64,000 nt of DNA from CAYPEL01 sp036479985 (GCA_965224815.1 CBDDAF010000003.1:1736001-1800000); one strand, 5' to 3'; positions 44,129 through 54,456 are shown, counted from the stretch's first letter. The notes: generated by a model from the letters alone, not told the origin. Program-made: numbers and translations.

Positions 44129-47044
44129 ATGTCCAAGCCTATACATAATCCACTGGCGACATCCATAGATTCCACCAGCAGGATCGAAACTAAAAACACG
44201 ACTTGCTATATGTGCGCCTGCCGCTGCGGCATCCGGGTGACCCTACGTGACGGTGAAGTGCGCTACATTCAGGGCAATCCAGATCATCCGTTGAATAAGG
44301 GTGTGATCTGCGCCAAGGGCGCTTCCGGCATCATGAAACAATATTCACCGGCCCGGCTGACCAAACCGCTGTTGCGCAAACCGGGATCGGACCGTGGCGC
44401 GAATGAGTTCGAGGAAATTTCCTGGGACAAGGCGTTCGAAATTCTTGAAGAACGACTCGCCCACTTGCGCTCGACCGACCCGAAAAAATTTGCCCTGTTT
44501 ACCGGCCGTGATCAGATGCAGGCGCTGACCGGCCTGTTTGCCAAACAGTTCGGCACACCCAATTATGCTGCCCACGGTGGTTTCTGTTCAGTCAATATGG
44601 CGGCTGGCATGATCTACACGATTGGCGGTTCGTTCTGGGAGTTCGGTGGCCCGGATCTGGAACGTGCCAAGTTATTTGTGATGATCGGTACGGCTGAAGA
44701 CCACCATTCCAATCCATTAAAAGTAGAGTTATCCAAGTTCAAGCGTCAGGGTGGAAAATTTATTTCCATCAACCCGGTACGTACTGGCTATTCCGCGATT
44801 GCCGACGAATGGATTCCAATCAAACCAGGCACTGACGGTGCGCTATTTCTCGCCTTGATTCACGAAATCATTAACCAGGGGTTGTACGACCGTGAGTTTC
44901 TGGTGCAGTACACCAATTCAGCAGAACTGGTAAACATGGATCAAGCAAGTTCTGAACACGGCATGTTTGTACGCTTTGAAGTGCCCCCGGAAGAAGGTTG
45001 TTTTGATCCACAAAACAAACTCTGGTGGGATCGCGAGTTAAACAAACCGATTTCCATGCATACCGAGGGTTCCGATCCTTATCTAATGGGTGAGTTTACA
45101 CTCGACGACGGAACCCCGGTTAAAACTGCCTTCCAGTTACTGGTTGACCGGGTCAAGGACTACACACCGGAATGGGCCAGTGACATCACCAGTATACCGG
45201 TTAAAACCATCAAACGGCTGGCGTACGAAATGGGCATCACCGCACGCGACGGCAAGATCGAACTGCCTATCGCCTGGACCGACACCTGGGGCAAAGAACA
45301 CGACACCGTAGTGGGTAACCCGGTGGCGTTTCATGCCATGCGCGGACTGGCTGCGCATTCCAATGGCTTCCACTCGATTCGCGGTTTATCTATATTGATG
45401 TCGATACTGGGCACTATCGACCGACCCGGTGGCTTTCGTCACAAGGCACCTTTTCCACGACCAATTCCTCCCTGCGCAAAAACGCCTACCAGCTGGGATG
45501 CAGTTCAACCGGATACACCACTCGCCGGTATGCCGCTGGGTTGGCCCGCTGATCCGGATGATCTGTTTATCGATGATGAAGGTAAACCGATTCGCCTCGA
45601 CAAGGCCTTCTCATGGGAACATCCGCTCGCTGTTCACGGTATGATGCATAACGCCATTACCAATGCTTGGCGTGGCGACCCTTATTCAATCGATACCATG
45701 ATGATTTTTATGGCCAACATGGCCTGGAATTCATCCATGAATACCACCAGTGTCCGCGAGATGCTGAATGATAAAGATGAAAACGGTGAATTTAAAATAC
45801 CGTTTTTGGTCGTCTGCGATGCGTTCGAGTCAGAAATGGTTTCCTTCGCCGATCTGGTCTTGCCGGACACCACCTATCTGGAACGTCACGATGTGATGTC
45901 CATGCTCGACCGGCCGATTTCCGAATTTGACGGCCCGGTTGATTCAGTACGCATCCCTGTGGTTCCGCCGACTGGCGAATGTAAACCGTTTCAAGAAGTA
46001 TTAATCGAACTTGGCTCACGGCTAAAACTTCCCGCCTTCGTCAACGAACAGGGGCAACGCAAATACCGCGATTACCCTGACTTCATAATTAATTATGAAA
46101 CCGAACCGGGTTCCGGCATTGGCTTCCTCGCGGGTTGGCGCGGCAAGGGCGGTGAAAAATTCATGATGGGAGAACCCAATCCGAAACAGTGGGAGCTTTA
46201 CGAAAAAAATAACTGTGTATTTCATTATAAACTGCCCAAGTCCTATCAATACATGCGCAACTGGAACCAGGGTTATCTGGAATGGGCGCGGCGGCATCGA
46301 TTGACGCGCTATGCCGAACCGTTGAACATCCATATTTATTCCGAAGTGCTGCAAAAATTCCGGCTCGCCGCGCAAGGCAAGTCTGATGGCAAGCAACCAC
46401 CGGATCATTTACGTCAACGTATCGAAACCCACTTTGACCCGCTGCCGTTTTATTCCGACCCACTTGAAACCCAGCAAACCGACCTGCTTAAGTATCCGTT
46501 GAACGCTATCACCCAACGGCCGATGGCGATGTATCACTCCTGGGATTCACAAAATGCCTGGTTGCGCCAGATCCACACCTATAACTATTTACATGTCAAT
46601 TCGAAAACTGCCCGCGACGCAGGCATCGAAGACGGTGGCTGGATGTGGGTGGAATCCATGCACGGCAAGGTGCGTTGTTTATGCAGACATTCGGAAGCCA
46701 CCGAGCCAGGTACCGTGTGGACCTGGAACGCCATCGGCAAAGCCTCCGGCGCCTGGGGTCTGGATAAAAAAGCTAACGAATCACAGCAAGGGTTTTTACT
46801 GAACCATTTAATCAGCGAAGAGTTACCCGCCAATGAACAGGGCGAACACCTGTCCAATTCAGATCCTGTTACCGGTCAGGCAGGATGGTATGACGTACGT
46901 GTTCGTATTTATCCTGCAGAAGGGGGGGAGCCAAAAACAACCTCGCCGCAATTCGATGCTCTGAAACCGGTCCCTGGACAGGCTAAAAGTAAAAAGCGTG
47001 GCAAGTGGTTATTATTTTTTGCCGGTAGGGGAAAACAATCATGA
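44129..47044 (+). CDS. soeA: Sulfite dehydrogenase molybdoprotein subunit SoeA
   Basis: The catalytic subunit of the cytoplasm-facing SoeABC complex, which oxidises sulfite to sulfate and feeds quinones. The 971-residue protein belongs to the DMSO-reductase family. A [4Fe-4S] site (C26, C29, C33, C61) lies near the N-terminus. Several molybdopterin-binding blocks follow, and the C-terminal domain starts near 760. No Tat signal is present, which separates SoeA from periplasmic relatives such as PsrA/PhsA. Its stop overlaps soeB by 4 nt. The upstream region 43985-44040 is strongly AT-rich. Confidence 0.9.
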   Translation: MSKPIHNPLATSIDSTSRIETKNTTCYMCACRCGIRVTLRDGEVRYIQGNPDHPLNKGVICAKGASGIMKQYSPARLTKPLLRKPGSDRGANEFEEISWDKAFEILEERLAHLRSTDPKKFALFTGRDQMQALTGLFAKQFGTPNYAAHGGFCSVNMAAGMIYTIGGSFWEFGGPDLERAKLFVMIGTAEDHHSNPLKVELSKFKRQGGKFISINPVRTGYSAIADEWIPIKPGTDGALFLALIHEIINQGLYDREFLVQYTNSAELVNMDQASSEHGMFVRFEVPPEEGCFDPQNKLWWDRELNKPISMHTEGSDPYLMGEFTLDDGTPVKTAFQLLVDRVKDYTPEWASDITSIPVKTIKRLAYEMGITARDGKIELPIAWTDTWGKEHDTVVGNPVAFHAMRGLAAHSNGFHSIRGLSILMSILGTIDRPGGFRHKAPFPRPIPPCAKTPTSWDAVQPDTPLAGMPLGWPADPDDLFIDDEGKPIRLDKAFSWEHPLAVHGMMHNAITNAWRGDPYSIDTMMIFMANMAWNSSMNTTSVREMLNDKDENGEFKIPFLVVCDAFESEMVSFADLVLPDTTYLERHDVMSMLDRPISEFDGPVDSVRIPVVPPTGECKPFQEVLIELGSRLKLPAFVNEQGQRKYRDYPDFIINYETEPGSGIGFLAGWRGKGGEKFMMGEPNPKQWELYEKNNCVFHYKLPKSYQYMRNWNQGYLEWARRHRLTRYAEPLNIHIYSEVLQKFRLAAQGKSDGKQPPDHLRQRIETHFDPLPFYSDPLETQQTDLLKYPLNAITQRPMAMYHSWDSQNAWLRQIHTYNYLHVNSKTARDAGIEDGGWMWVESMHGKVRCLCRHSEATEPGTVWTWNAIGKASGAWGLDKKANESQQGFLLNHLISEELPANEQGEHLSNSDPVTGQAGWYDVRVRIYPAEGGEPKTTSPQFDALKPVPGQAKSKKRGKWLLFFAGRGKQS

Positions 47045-47847
47045 CGCAGCTAGCCCTGGTCATCGACCTCAACGTTTGCGTCGGCTGTCACGCCTGCGTA
47101 ACCAGTTGCAAGGAATGGAACACTTCAGGACCGGCCGGATTCATGTCCGACATGAATCCGTATAGCCAGGATCCGACTGGGACATTTTTTAACCGCGTGC
47201 AAACCTTCGAAGTAGGTACTTTTCCCAATACTGAAACGGTGCATTTTCCAAAAAGCTGCCTGCACTGTGAAGACCCGCCATGCGTTCCGGTCTGCCCGAC
47301 GGGTGCAAGCTACAAGCGCGAGGAAGACGGCATTGTGCTGGTCGACTACGACAAGTGCATCGGCTGTAAATATTGCTCCTGGGCCTGTCCTTACGGTGCG
47401 CGGGAACTCGACGAACACCAGAAGGTCATGAAGAAATGCACCTTGTGCGTTGATCGTATCTATGACGAAAGTTTGCCCGAAGCGGAACGCCAACCAGCCT
47501 GCGTACTGGCTTGTCCCACCAGCGCCCGTTTGTTTGGTGATGTGGATGACCCCGATTCGGAAGCCTCTTTGGCGATCCGGGAAAATGGCGGTTACCAGTT
47601 AATGCCGGAATGGGGCACCAAACCGGCTAACCATTATTTACCCAGACGTAAGACCCGGATTACGATTCATGAAGATGAATTAATCCGTGCGGATAATCCG
47701 CTGAAAAAAGAACGCCAACTGCCCGTACACCTTCGCGATGCATGGATACACCTTCGCTGGATGATGTCACCAGTTGGTAACGAGCAATGCCCCTGTTATC
47801 GGTTACTTGCTGCCGGTGGGACCTCTGGGTTCGCGCAACGCACCTAA
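47041..47847 (+). CDS. soeB: Sulfite dehydrogenase iron-sulfur subunit SoeB
   Basis: A ferredoxin-like electron-transfer subunit with sixteen cysteines in four groups: C13/16/19/23, C73/76/81/85, C106/109/112/116 and C133/136/154/158. This gives four [4Fe-4S] clusters linking SoeA to SoeC. The ATG overlaps the soeA stop. The protein has 268 residues, and the last 35 or so (after KKERQLPV) look unlike the family: Trp-, His- and Cys-containing and encoded by repeat-like DNA. The normal stop may have been lost or replaced. Confidence 0.9.
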   Translation: MTQLALVIDLNVCVGCHACVTSCKEWNTSGPAGFMSDMNPYSQDPTGTFFNRVQTFEVGTFPNTETVHFPKSCLHCEDPPCVPVCPTGASYKREEDGIVLVDYDKCIGCKYCSWACPYGARELDEHQKVMKKCTLCVDRIYDESLPEAERQPACVLACPTSARLFGDVDDPDSEASLAIRENGGYQLMPEWGTKPANHYLPRRKTRITIHEDELIRADNPLKKERQLPVHLRDAWIHLRWMMSPVGNEQCPCYRLLAAGGTSGFAQRT

Positions 47848-47900
47848 CGCAAGCCGGTAACGGGTGGCACCATTTTTAGATTTTTTTATCGGGAGATAAA

Positions 47901-48878
47901 ATGCATCCGGCATTTTCAGTGATTTTTCTCACCACGCTCATTGGGGTGGGACAAGGTTTGTTTCTAGCGCTGTTTACAGGCCAGTTATATTCAGTGATTA
48001 AAGTGTTACCGACACAGGATTCCGCTAACTTTTACGGGCTCGGCAGTTTTATTGCCGTTATTTTTTTACTGGCCGGATTGTTTGCCTCGTTTTTTCACCT
48101 CGGTCACCCGGAGCGGGCCTGGCGTTCGGCGGCGCGTTGGAAAACTTCCTGGTTATCGCGTGAAGTAATCGTACTGCCTGCGTTTATTGGCATGACAGCA
48201 CTGTATGGTCTCATCCATTATTTTGACCATAATCCACTGCTTTTTTCATTCAAAGGCATTGTTGATATCGATCTATCTCTATTAGTTGGCGCTCTGAATA
48301 CGGTTTTGGCTTTCACGCTCTTTATATGTACTGGCATGATCTACGCCTGCATCAAGTTTCTGCAAGAATGGGCCACACCCCTGACCGTGGTGAATTACAC
48401 TTTACTCGGCAGTGCTTCCGGCTTCGCACTCGCCACCGCTTTCGCCGCCAGCCATGGTACCGGACTGATTTCTTTTTATGCGGGCTGGGCAATTTTTCTG
48501 ACTCTCGTCGCATTAATTACCCGCATGGCCTCCTTACGTCGAAACAAACGGCTCAAACATTTATCCACTCTGAGCTCTGCCATTGGTGTAAGACACGCGC
48601 GCATCGAACAAAAATCCCAGGGATTTATGACTGGTTCATTCAATACCCGTGAATTTTTTCACGGTGTCTCACCGGGTAAATTCAAGAGTATTAAATGGCT
48701 GTTTCTGATCCTGGTCTTTCCAGTACCAGTGATACTGTTATCGATTGGCTTGAACCAGACATCAACCACACTGTTCATTGCTGCCTTTCTCGTACAGTAC
48801 GCCGGACTGATCGCAGAGCGCTGGTTCTTCTTTGCACAGTCAAACCATCCACAAAATTTGTATTACCAAACGGTGTAA
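47901..48878 (+). CDS. soeC: Sulfite dehydrogenase membrane subunit SoeC
   Basis: A DmsC/NrfD-like quinone-reactive membrane anchor of 325 residues with about eight membrane helices. It has the early FFHLGHPERAWRSAARWKTSWLSRE motif, seen across DmsC relatives. GGGAGATAAA precedes the ATG. It is the third gene of the soe operon. The order A-B-C and the lack of exported signals fit the SoeABC of purple sulfur bacteria. Confidence 0.9.
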   Translation: MHPAFSVIFLTTLIGVGQGLFLALFTGQLYSVIKVLPTQDSANFYGLGSFIAVIFLLAGLFASFFHLGHPERAWRSAARWKTSWLSREVIVLPAFIGMTALYGLIHYFDHNPLLFSFKGIVDIDLSLLVGALNTVLAFTLFICTGMIYACIKFLQEWATPLTVVNYTLLGSASGFALATAFAASHGTGLISFYAGWAIFLTLVALITRMASLRRNKRLKHLSTLSSAIGVRHARIEQKSQGFMTGSFNTREFFHGVSPGKFKSIKWLFLILVFPVPVILLSIGLNQTSTTLFIAAFLVQYAGLIAERWFFFAQSNHPQNLYYQTV

Positions 48879-48889
48879 AGAACCACCAC

Positions 48890-49011
48890 CATTTTGTCCT
48901 TGTGAACAGCGCAAATAATGTAGGAGCGTCTTTAGCCGCGATGAACACGCCGCAGTCCCATCGCGGCTAAAGACGCTCCTACAGAATCTTGCCATATAGT
49001 CAGAAGTTTCT
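48890..49011 (-). repeat. Palindromic repeat element, copy E, with matched arm changes
   Basis: A reversed copy between convergent soeC and the TauE/SafE gene. Arms at 48919-48942 and 48960-48983 pair fully, but both carry the same change compared with other copies (gcgtctt/aagacgc instead of gcggctt/aagccgc). The flanks (cattttgtccttgtgaacag; tcttgccatatagtcag) match the family's outer parts. Confidence 0.82.
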
Positions 49012-49016
49012 AGTGC

Positions 49017-49814
49017 TCACCCCACTCGACTCAGCATGAACACACCAAGTGCCGCCAGGAATAATGCAAAGATATTTTTTAAAGTTTTCTGTGGCAAAGT
49101 ATGCGCGAGTTTTGCGCCCAACGGGGCTGCCAGCATGCTAGTGACTGATATTGCTGCTACCGCAGGCCAATACACATAGCCACTGGTGGATTCCGGCAAT
49201 TGACTGGTTTGCCAGCCAGCAATAATAAAACCAACCGTCCCAGCCAGCGCAATGGGTAAACCACAGGCTGCGGCTGTTCCTACCGCCTGACGCATTGGGA
49301 TGTTATGCCAACTCAAGTACGGTACCGTCAGGGTGCCGCCACCAATCCCCAAAACTGCTGAAACTGCACCAATGATGCCACCAGCCACCAGGTTTCTACT
49401 TCTTTCTGGAACATTCCGGTGTGCAGCAGGTGGTTTACCCAATAACATTTGGGCAGCGACGAGTAGTTCAAAAACACCAAATATGCGTGCCAGCGAATGG
49501 CTGGACATATTGTGCGCGATAGCAGCACCTAACCATGCACCGAGCACAATACCAAGACTCAACTGCCACACCAAAGGCCACTGTACTCCACCGCGTTGGT
49601 GATGAGCGCGCAGTGAAGACAGAGAAGTCACTACGATAGTCGCCAAAGATGTACCAACCGCCAATTGCATTAATACACCCACTGGAAAATGCTGCGCTGA
49701 AAAAAGACCCGCCAGAATGGGCACAATCACTAAACCACCGCCGATACCCAACAACCCTGCCAACAAGCCCGCAAATCCACCCAAAACAAGGTAAGTCACT
49801 AGCATTTCCGTCAT
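49017..49814 (-). CDS. TauE/SafE family anion exporter
   Basis: A 265-residue membrane protein with about eight helices and the internal repeat of the TauE/SafE family (GLLGIGGGLVIVPIL; AVLGIGGGTLTVPYL). Members export sulfite, sulfoacetate or related anions, or have no assigned substrate. It faces soeABC tail to tail, so sulfite or sulfate movement is plausible. The start at 49814 has an AGGT site upstream and avoids an unusual charged 11-residue extension. Confidence 0.87.
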   Translation of the reverse strand: MTEMLVTYLVLGGFAGLLAGLLGIGGGLVIVPILAGLFSAQHFPVGVLMQLAVGTSLATIVVTSLSSLRAHHQRGGVQWPLVWQLSLGIVLGAWLGAAIAHNMSSHSLARIFGVFELLVAAQMLLGKPPAAHRNVPERSRNLVAGGIIGAVSAVLGIGGGTLTVPYLSWHNIPMRQAVGTAAACGLPIALAGTVGFIIAGWQTSQLPESTSGYVYWPAVAAISVTSMLAAPLGAKLAHTLPQKTLKNIFALFLAALGVFMLSRVG

Positions 49815-49983
49815 TTGTATACCTGATTTACGTGATATTCTGGGCACGGATTCCAGTAATATACTGGTCTGTAGTTCTCCAAAAGCATAGTGGAGACTTT
49901 ATCGTGGTTGATTACTGTCTAACAGTCTTTTATCTTGTCTGTGATAACAGTGTTGTTAATTTTTGAGTTGAGTCGTTCAGGTC

Positions 49984-51936
49984 ATGCGCAAGAGGTTCAT
50001 TCTTTTTCTGGGTTTTGTGCTATTGCAACAGCACACATTGACTAGCTGGAGCGCTACCTCAGATGACTATGCAAAACAACGAGAACACTTTATTGAAGCC
50101 CGTAAGGCACTGGGAAAGGGTAAACAGAACCAATTCCGGCTGCTCAAATCCAAACTCAAGAAATACCCACTCTATGGTTATCTTGAATTTGATGAACTGC
50201 GTAAAAACCTGAGTAAAGCTCACCCTAAACAGATCTCAGAATTCCTGAAAACCTACCAGGAACAACCCACCGCAAAACGGTTGTACGGTGCCTGGCTGCA
50301 TTCGCTGGGCAAACGTAAACAATGGCAGCGTTATTTACAATTTTATACCCCTCAGAAATCTGCCACGCTGCGTTGCTATCAAATACGTGCGCGGCTGCAG
50401 ACCAAGCCAGCAGAAAGCGAACATGCCCTAAAACAAGGCTTGTCGCTATGGCTGGTCGGAAAATCTCAACCAGATGCCTGTGACCCTGTTTTCAAAAAAC
50501 TGGAAAGCAGCCACTTGCTCACTCGCGACCATCGCTGGGAACGCATTCGCCGCGCATTCGCTAATCGAAAACTTAGCCTGGCAAAACATATCGCTAAAAA
50601 AATGCCTGAAAGCGACCGGATTTGGGTCGATCGCTGGCGTCTTATGCATAAACGACCTGACCGGTCGCTGGGAAAAAGCTGGGCAAAACTTGATGCAGAC
50701 CTGGTACGCGAAATAGTCGTTCATGGCCTGCTGCGGCTGGCACGCAGCAACCAGTCAGAAGCCTGGAAACACTGGCAGCGCTTGTCGAAAATCCATAAAT
50801 TTACTGAAAAACAACAAGGTCAAATTGTCCATGACATTGCGCTGTTTTCTGCGCTGAACAATCACCCGGATGCCGCTGACTGGTTGGCGGCAGTTCCTGC
50901 ATCTGCAGTTGATGCACGTATCCGGCAGTGGCGGGTACGTACTGCCCTGTTAGACCAGGACTGGCGCGCTGCCAAAGTGTGGATCGATGTACTCGAACCG
51001 GCCGAACGCGACAGTGATGCTTGGCGCTACTGGCATGCTGTGGCACAGGAAAAACAGGGGGAAACCCAGCAAGCGCAGGAAGCTTTTACCGACCTGAGCA
51101 AGCACCGCAGCTTTTACAGTTTCCTGGCAGCTGATCGCGTACAAAACCCGTATTACATGAAACATGAAAAACGGCCCATACAAGAAACAGATCTCCAGGT
51201 ACTACGTGATCTGCCCGCTATGATTCGTGCCCATGAATTACTACGCGCCGATATGCCGATCGACGCGCGCCGCGAATGGCGTGACACCATTGCAAACCTG
51301 AATGAACAACAGTTGATACTGGCGGCCAACCTGGCGGATCAATGGGGTTGGCATGACCGGGCTATCGCCACCGCTGCAAAGGCAAAATACTGGTCCGATT
51401 TAAGCCTACGCTTTCCGATCGCACACCGCAGCCTGATCGAACAAAATGCCCAGCAGCAGAAGATAGACCCAGCGCTCATTTATGGTGTAATTCGCCAGGA
51501 AAGTGCTTTTATGGAAGATGCGAGATCGAGAGTTGGCGCGATGGGTCTGATGCAGCTGATGCCCGGCACAGCTAAAATGACCTCGCGCAAACTCGGCATG
51601 CGCTATCCCGGCCAAAAGCGACTGTTGCAGGCACAGGATAATATCCACCTCGGGACGGCCTATTTGCGCAAGATGCTCGACCGCTATGATAACTCTCCAG
51701 TGCTCGCTGCAGCGGCCTACAATGCCGGTCCACACCGGGTTAAACGTTGGCTACCTGAAAAGAAACTGCCTGCCTCACTCTGGCTATTGCGTATCCCGTT
51801 TCAGGAAACCCACGGTTATGTTCAGCGGGTATTGGCTTATGCAACGGTTTTTGACTGGCGCGATAAACGGCCAGTGACGCGCCTGAGTGCACGCATGCCC
51901 GATGTCAACCCGGCAAAACAAGCCGACAAGGATTGA
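49984..51936 (+). CDS. slt: Soluble lytic murein transglycosylase
   Basis: A periplasmic enzyme that cleaves peptidoglycan, forming anhydromuropeptides. The 650-residue protein has a signal peptide (about 1-24), a long alpha-superhelical U/L region (about 25-470), and a C-terminal SLT domain with catalytic E506 (RQESAF) and the GAMGLMQLMPGTA and AAYNAGPHRV motifs. The length is close to E. coli Slt70. It begins a rightward run with the epimerase-like and cca genes. Confidence 0.95.
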   Translation: MRKRFILFLGFVLLQQHTLTSWSATSDDYAKQREHFIEARKALGKGKQNQFRLLKSKLKKYPLYGYLEFDELRKNLSKAHPKQISEFLKTYQEQPTAKRLYGAWLHSLGKRKQWQRYLQFYTPQKSATLRCYQIRARLQTKPAESEHALKQGLSLWLVGKSQPDACDPVFKKLESSHLLTRDHRWERIRRAFANRKLSLAKHIAKKMPESDRIWVDRWRLMHKRPDRSLGKSWAKLDADLVREIVVHGLLRLARSNQSEAWKHWQRLSKIHKFTEKQQGQIVHDIALFSALNNHPDAADWLAAVPASAVDARIRQWRVRTALLDQDWRAAKVWIDVLEPAERDSDAWRYWHAVAQEKQGETQQAQEAFTDLSKHRSFYSFLAADRVQNPYYMKHEKRPIQETDLQVLRDLPAMIRAHELLRADMPIDARREWRDTIANLNEQQLILAANLADQWGWHDRAIATAAKAKYWSDLSLRFPIAHRSLIEQNAQQQKIDPALIYGVIRQESAFMEDARSRVGAMGLMQLMPGTAKMTSRKLGMRYPGQKRLLQAQDNIHLGTAYLRKMLDRYDNSPVLAAAAYNAGPHRVKRWLPEKKLPASLWLLRIPFQETHGYVQRVLAYATVFDWRDKRPVTRLSARMPDVNPAKQADKD

Positions 51937-51995
51937 CCCTCATGCGCTTGCGTATCAGGATAGTACTTGTCTGCCTCAATCTATAAGAAATCAAG

Positions 51996-52949
51996 ATGCC
52001 AAAGAAAATTTGCGTTATCGGTGGAACCGGTTTTATCGGTTCGCACCTTGTATTCAAACTGGCCAATCGCGGCTATCAAGTGCTGATTCCAAGCCGCCGC
52101 CGGGAACGTCACCGGCAGTTTCTGGTACACGACAACATAAAACTGGTTGAAGCCAACCCTAACGACGTTAACAACCTGCAACGGCTATTCGACGATACCG
52201 ATACGGTAATTAACCTGGTTGGCATTCTCAATGAAACCTGTGGTGCGACTTTTCCAGCGGCTCATGTTGAACTCACTCAACGCATTCTATCTGCCATGCG
52301 CAATAAAGGCGTATCCCGCTTGCTTCATATGAGCGCACTTAACGCAGACGCTACACTGAAACAAGGGAAATACCTGCGCACTAAAGGTGAAGCCGAAAAT
52401 TTAGTAATGGCCGCCAAACATATACAGGCTACTGTTTTCAGACCCTCTGTTGTTTTTGGCCGTGGTGATAGTTTCTTTAACCGCTTCGCAAGCCTGCTAC
52501 GTATTACACCCAGATTTTTCCCACTCGCCTGCGCAAATGCGCGTTTCGCTCCGGTCTCTGTTAATAATGTCGTCGATGCATTTATTTATGCACTGGAACA
52601 TGATGAGAGCATCGGGCAACGCTATGACTTATGTGGACCAAAATCCTACATATTAAGTGAGCTAGTTGAATACACCGCCAGCCAGATAGACGTAAAAACC
52701 AGACTCTGGAAACTTACCGACTTCATGTCGCGTGTGCAGGCATTTAGTCTCGGCCTGATACCGGGCAAGCCCTTCAGCATGGACAACTATTATTCTTTAC
52801 AGATTGACAGTGTCTGCGAACATTCAGCATTAGTGGCAATGGGGATTTCGCTACAAAGCATTGAATCCATTGTTCCTGGCTATCTGGGTGCACAGGATAC
52901 CAACGCGCGTTATCAGCGCTTTCGCCAGCAATCAAGGCGAGAGGAATAA
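51996..52949 (+). CDS. NDUFA9-like NAD(P)-binding protein (extended SDR)
   Basis: A 317-residue Rossmann-fold protein with GGTGFIGSH at 9-17 and a C-terminal substrate domain. The catalytic YxxxK is present as YLRTK. It resembles complex-I-associated NDUFA9-like/NmrA-type proteins that are often next to cca in Gammaproteobacteria. No defined reaction is known. It lies 59 nt after slt and 6 nt before cca. Confidence 0.85.
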   Translation: MPKKICVIGGTGFIGSHLVFKLANRGYQVLIPSRRRERHRQFLVHDNIKLVEANPNDVNNLQRLFDDTDTVINLVGILNETCGATFPAAHVELTQRILSAMRNKGVSRLLHMSALNADATLKQGKYLRTKGEAENLVMAAKHIQATVFRPSVVFGRGDSFFNRFASLLRITPRFFPLACANARFAPVSVNNVVDAFIYALEHDESIGQRYDLCGPKSYILSELVEYTASQIDVKTRLWKLTDFMSRVQAFSLGLIPGKPFSMDNYYSLQIDSVCEHSALVAMGISLQSIESIVPGYLGAQDTNARYQRFRQQSRREE

Positions 52950-52955
52950 CTCAGC

Positions 52956-54098
52956 GTGGAAATTTACCTGGTCGGCGGTGCAGTCAGGGACAAACTGCTC
53001 GGCCTGCCTGTCAAAGAACGTGATTGGGTCGTGGTTGGCACGACAGTGGATGACATGCTGGCAGAAGGTTATAAACAAGTCGGCAAGGACTTCCCGGTTT
53101 TCCTGCATCCGGACAGCCATGAGGAATACGCCCTGGCCCGCACTGAACGAAAAAGCGGTCACGGCTATAAGGGGTTTCTGGTTCACGCCGAACCAGATGT
53201 CACCCTGGAAGAAGATCTGAAGCGCCGCGACCTGACTGTCAACGCCATCGCAGAAAGCAAGAACGGTGACTTGATCGACCCCTTTAATGGCCAGGACGAT
53301 TTAAACGCAGGTCTGTTACGTCACGTTAGTCCAGCTTTTGCAGAAGACCCAGTCCGCATACTACGAGTGGCGCGCTTTGCTGCACGCTTCGACAAATTTG
53401 GATTCCACGTCGCGCACAAAACAAATGCATTAATGCGCCAGATGGTGGCTGACGGTGAAGTCGATTACCTGGTACCAGAGCGCGTCTGGGCAGAGCTTGA
53501 AAAAGCCCTGCAAACCGACAGGCCACATATTTTCTTCAAGGTATTACGTGGTTGTGGTGCTCTCGAAATTTTATTTCCGGAAATAGATAACGAGTATTCA
53601 GCAGATAACGGTACACACGATCAACAAGACGATAATACTGCATTATTAGCACTTGAACAAACCGCTCATTACTCTCCCGATCCGCGCGTTCGTTTTTCAA
53701 GCCTACTGCTATCGCTGGCATCTAACAACACAAGCAAACAACGCCAACAGATTGCGGACTCCATTTGCTCACGCATAAAAACACCTAACGAATACCGGGA
53801 ATTCGCTGTACGCGCGATTCAACTTGAACACCTGGCAAACAGCAGCACAGCTGAACAACTTTCCGAGCTACTGGAAAGCAGCGGTGCTTATCGGGATATT
53901 GACCGTTGGGAATTATTACTCGATGTATTTGAGTTCAGCCAACGGATTGACAAACAGCAACATGAATTACTAAATGAACTCCAGAGATTGACAGTGAAAA
54001 TTTGTGCATCTGATATAACCATTGAAGGTTTAAAAGGCCCGGAGATCGGCCAAGCCATACGTAACAAACGGCTTGAATTGATTCAAAACCATTTATAG
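52956..54098 (+). CDS. cca: tRNA nucleotidyltransferase (CCA-adding)
   Basis: Adds or repairs the 3'-CCA of tRNAs. The 380-residue protein has the class II polymerase-beta head (VGGAVRDKLLG, then KERDWVVVG), RRDLTVNAIA, and the EDPVRILRVARFAARF motif. It is shorter than E. coli Cca (412) and lacks a clear HD phosphohydrolase domain. It starts with GTG 6 nt after the preceding gene. Confidence 0.94.
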   Translation: MEIYLVGGAVRDKLLGLPVKERDWVVVGTTVDDMLAEGYKQVGKDFPVFLHPDSHEEYALARTERKSGHGYKGFLVHAEPDVTLEEDLKRRDLTVNAIAESKNGDLIDPFNGQDDLNAGLLRHVSPAFAEDPVRILRVARFAARFDKFGFHVAHKTNALMRQMVADGEVDYLVPERVWAELEKALQTDRPHIFFKVLRGCGALEILFPEIDNEYSADNGTHDQQDDNTALLALEQTAHYSPDPRVRFSSLLLSLASNNTSKQRQQIADSICSRIKTPNEYREFAVRAIQLEHLANSSTAEQLSELLESSGAYRDIDRWELLLDVFEFSQRIDKQQHELLNELQRLTVKICASDITIEGLKGPEIGQAIRNKRLELIQNHL

Positions 54099-54108
54099 CC
54101 ACAGAACC

Positions 54109-54456
54109 ATGCTCAAACTACCACGATCAATAGCTGCCTGGAACACTCCGGATTGTGAATCCATACTAAAAGCAGAAATTCAACAGATAGATAAAAATTC
54201 ACTCCCGCTACAACAAGGCTTAACACAAAGCAGCCGAGTTAGTGATGATGATATTAGTGTCTTAATCCTCAACATCTCGGACGATGACACAATGATTCAC
54301 GTCAAAACAGGGATCTTTTATTCAGGAATAATTGCCGGTTGCAGTTGCGCGGATGATCCGACACCTCAAGATACCATTACCGAGTATTGTGAAATACAAT
54401 TTGATATTGATAAGCAGACGGCTGAGGTTGAGGTTTTACTTTTGCCATCAGAATAA
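54109..54456 (+). CDS. Hypothetical protein downstream of cca (115 aa)
   Basis: Not recognised. A soluble, acidic protein with central hydrophobic strands (ISVLILNIS, GIFYSGIIAGCSC) and four cysteines, two of them in CSC. It ends with a strand-rich ITEYCEIQFDID and TAEVEVLLLP. It starts 10 nt after cca and is probably co-transcribed. The alternating pattern suggests a small beta fold. Confidence 0.68.
   Translation: MLKLPRSIAAWNTPDCESILKAEIQQIDKNSLPLQQGLTQSSRVSDDDISVLILNISDDDTMIHVKTGIFYSGIIAGCSCADDPTPQDTITEYCEIQFDIDKQTAEVEVLLLPSE

Noticed and set aside
44129..48878. Polysulfide or thiosulfate reductase (Psr/Phs) instead of SoeABC
   Set aside because: The molybdoprotein lacks a Tat signal, so it faces the cytoplasm. 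With sqr and sat present, SoeABC fits better. An alternative substrate cannot be fully excluded.
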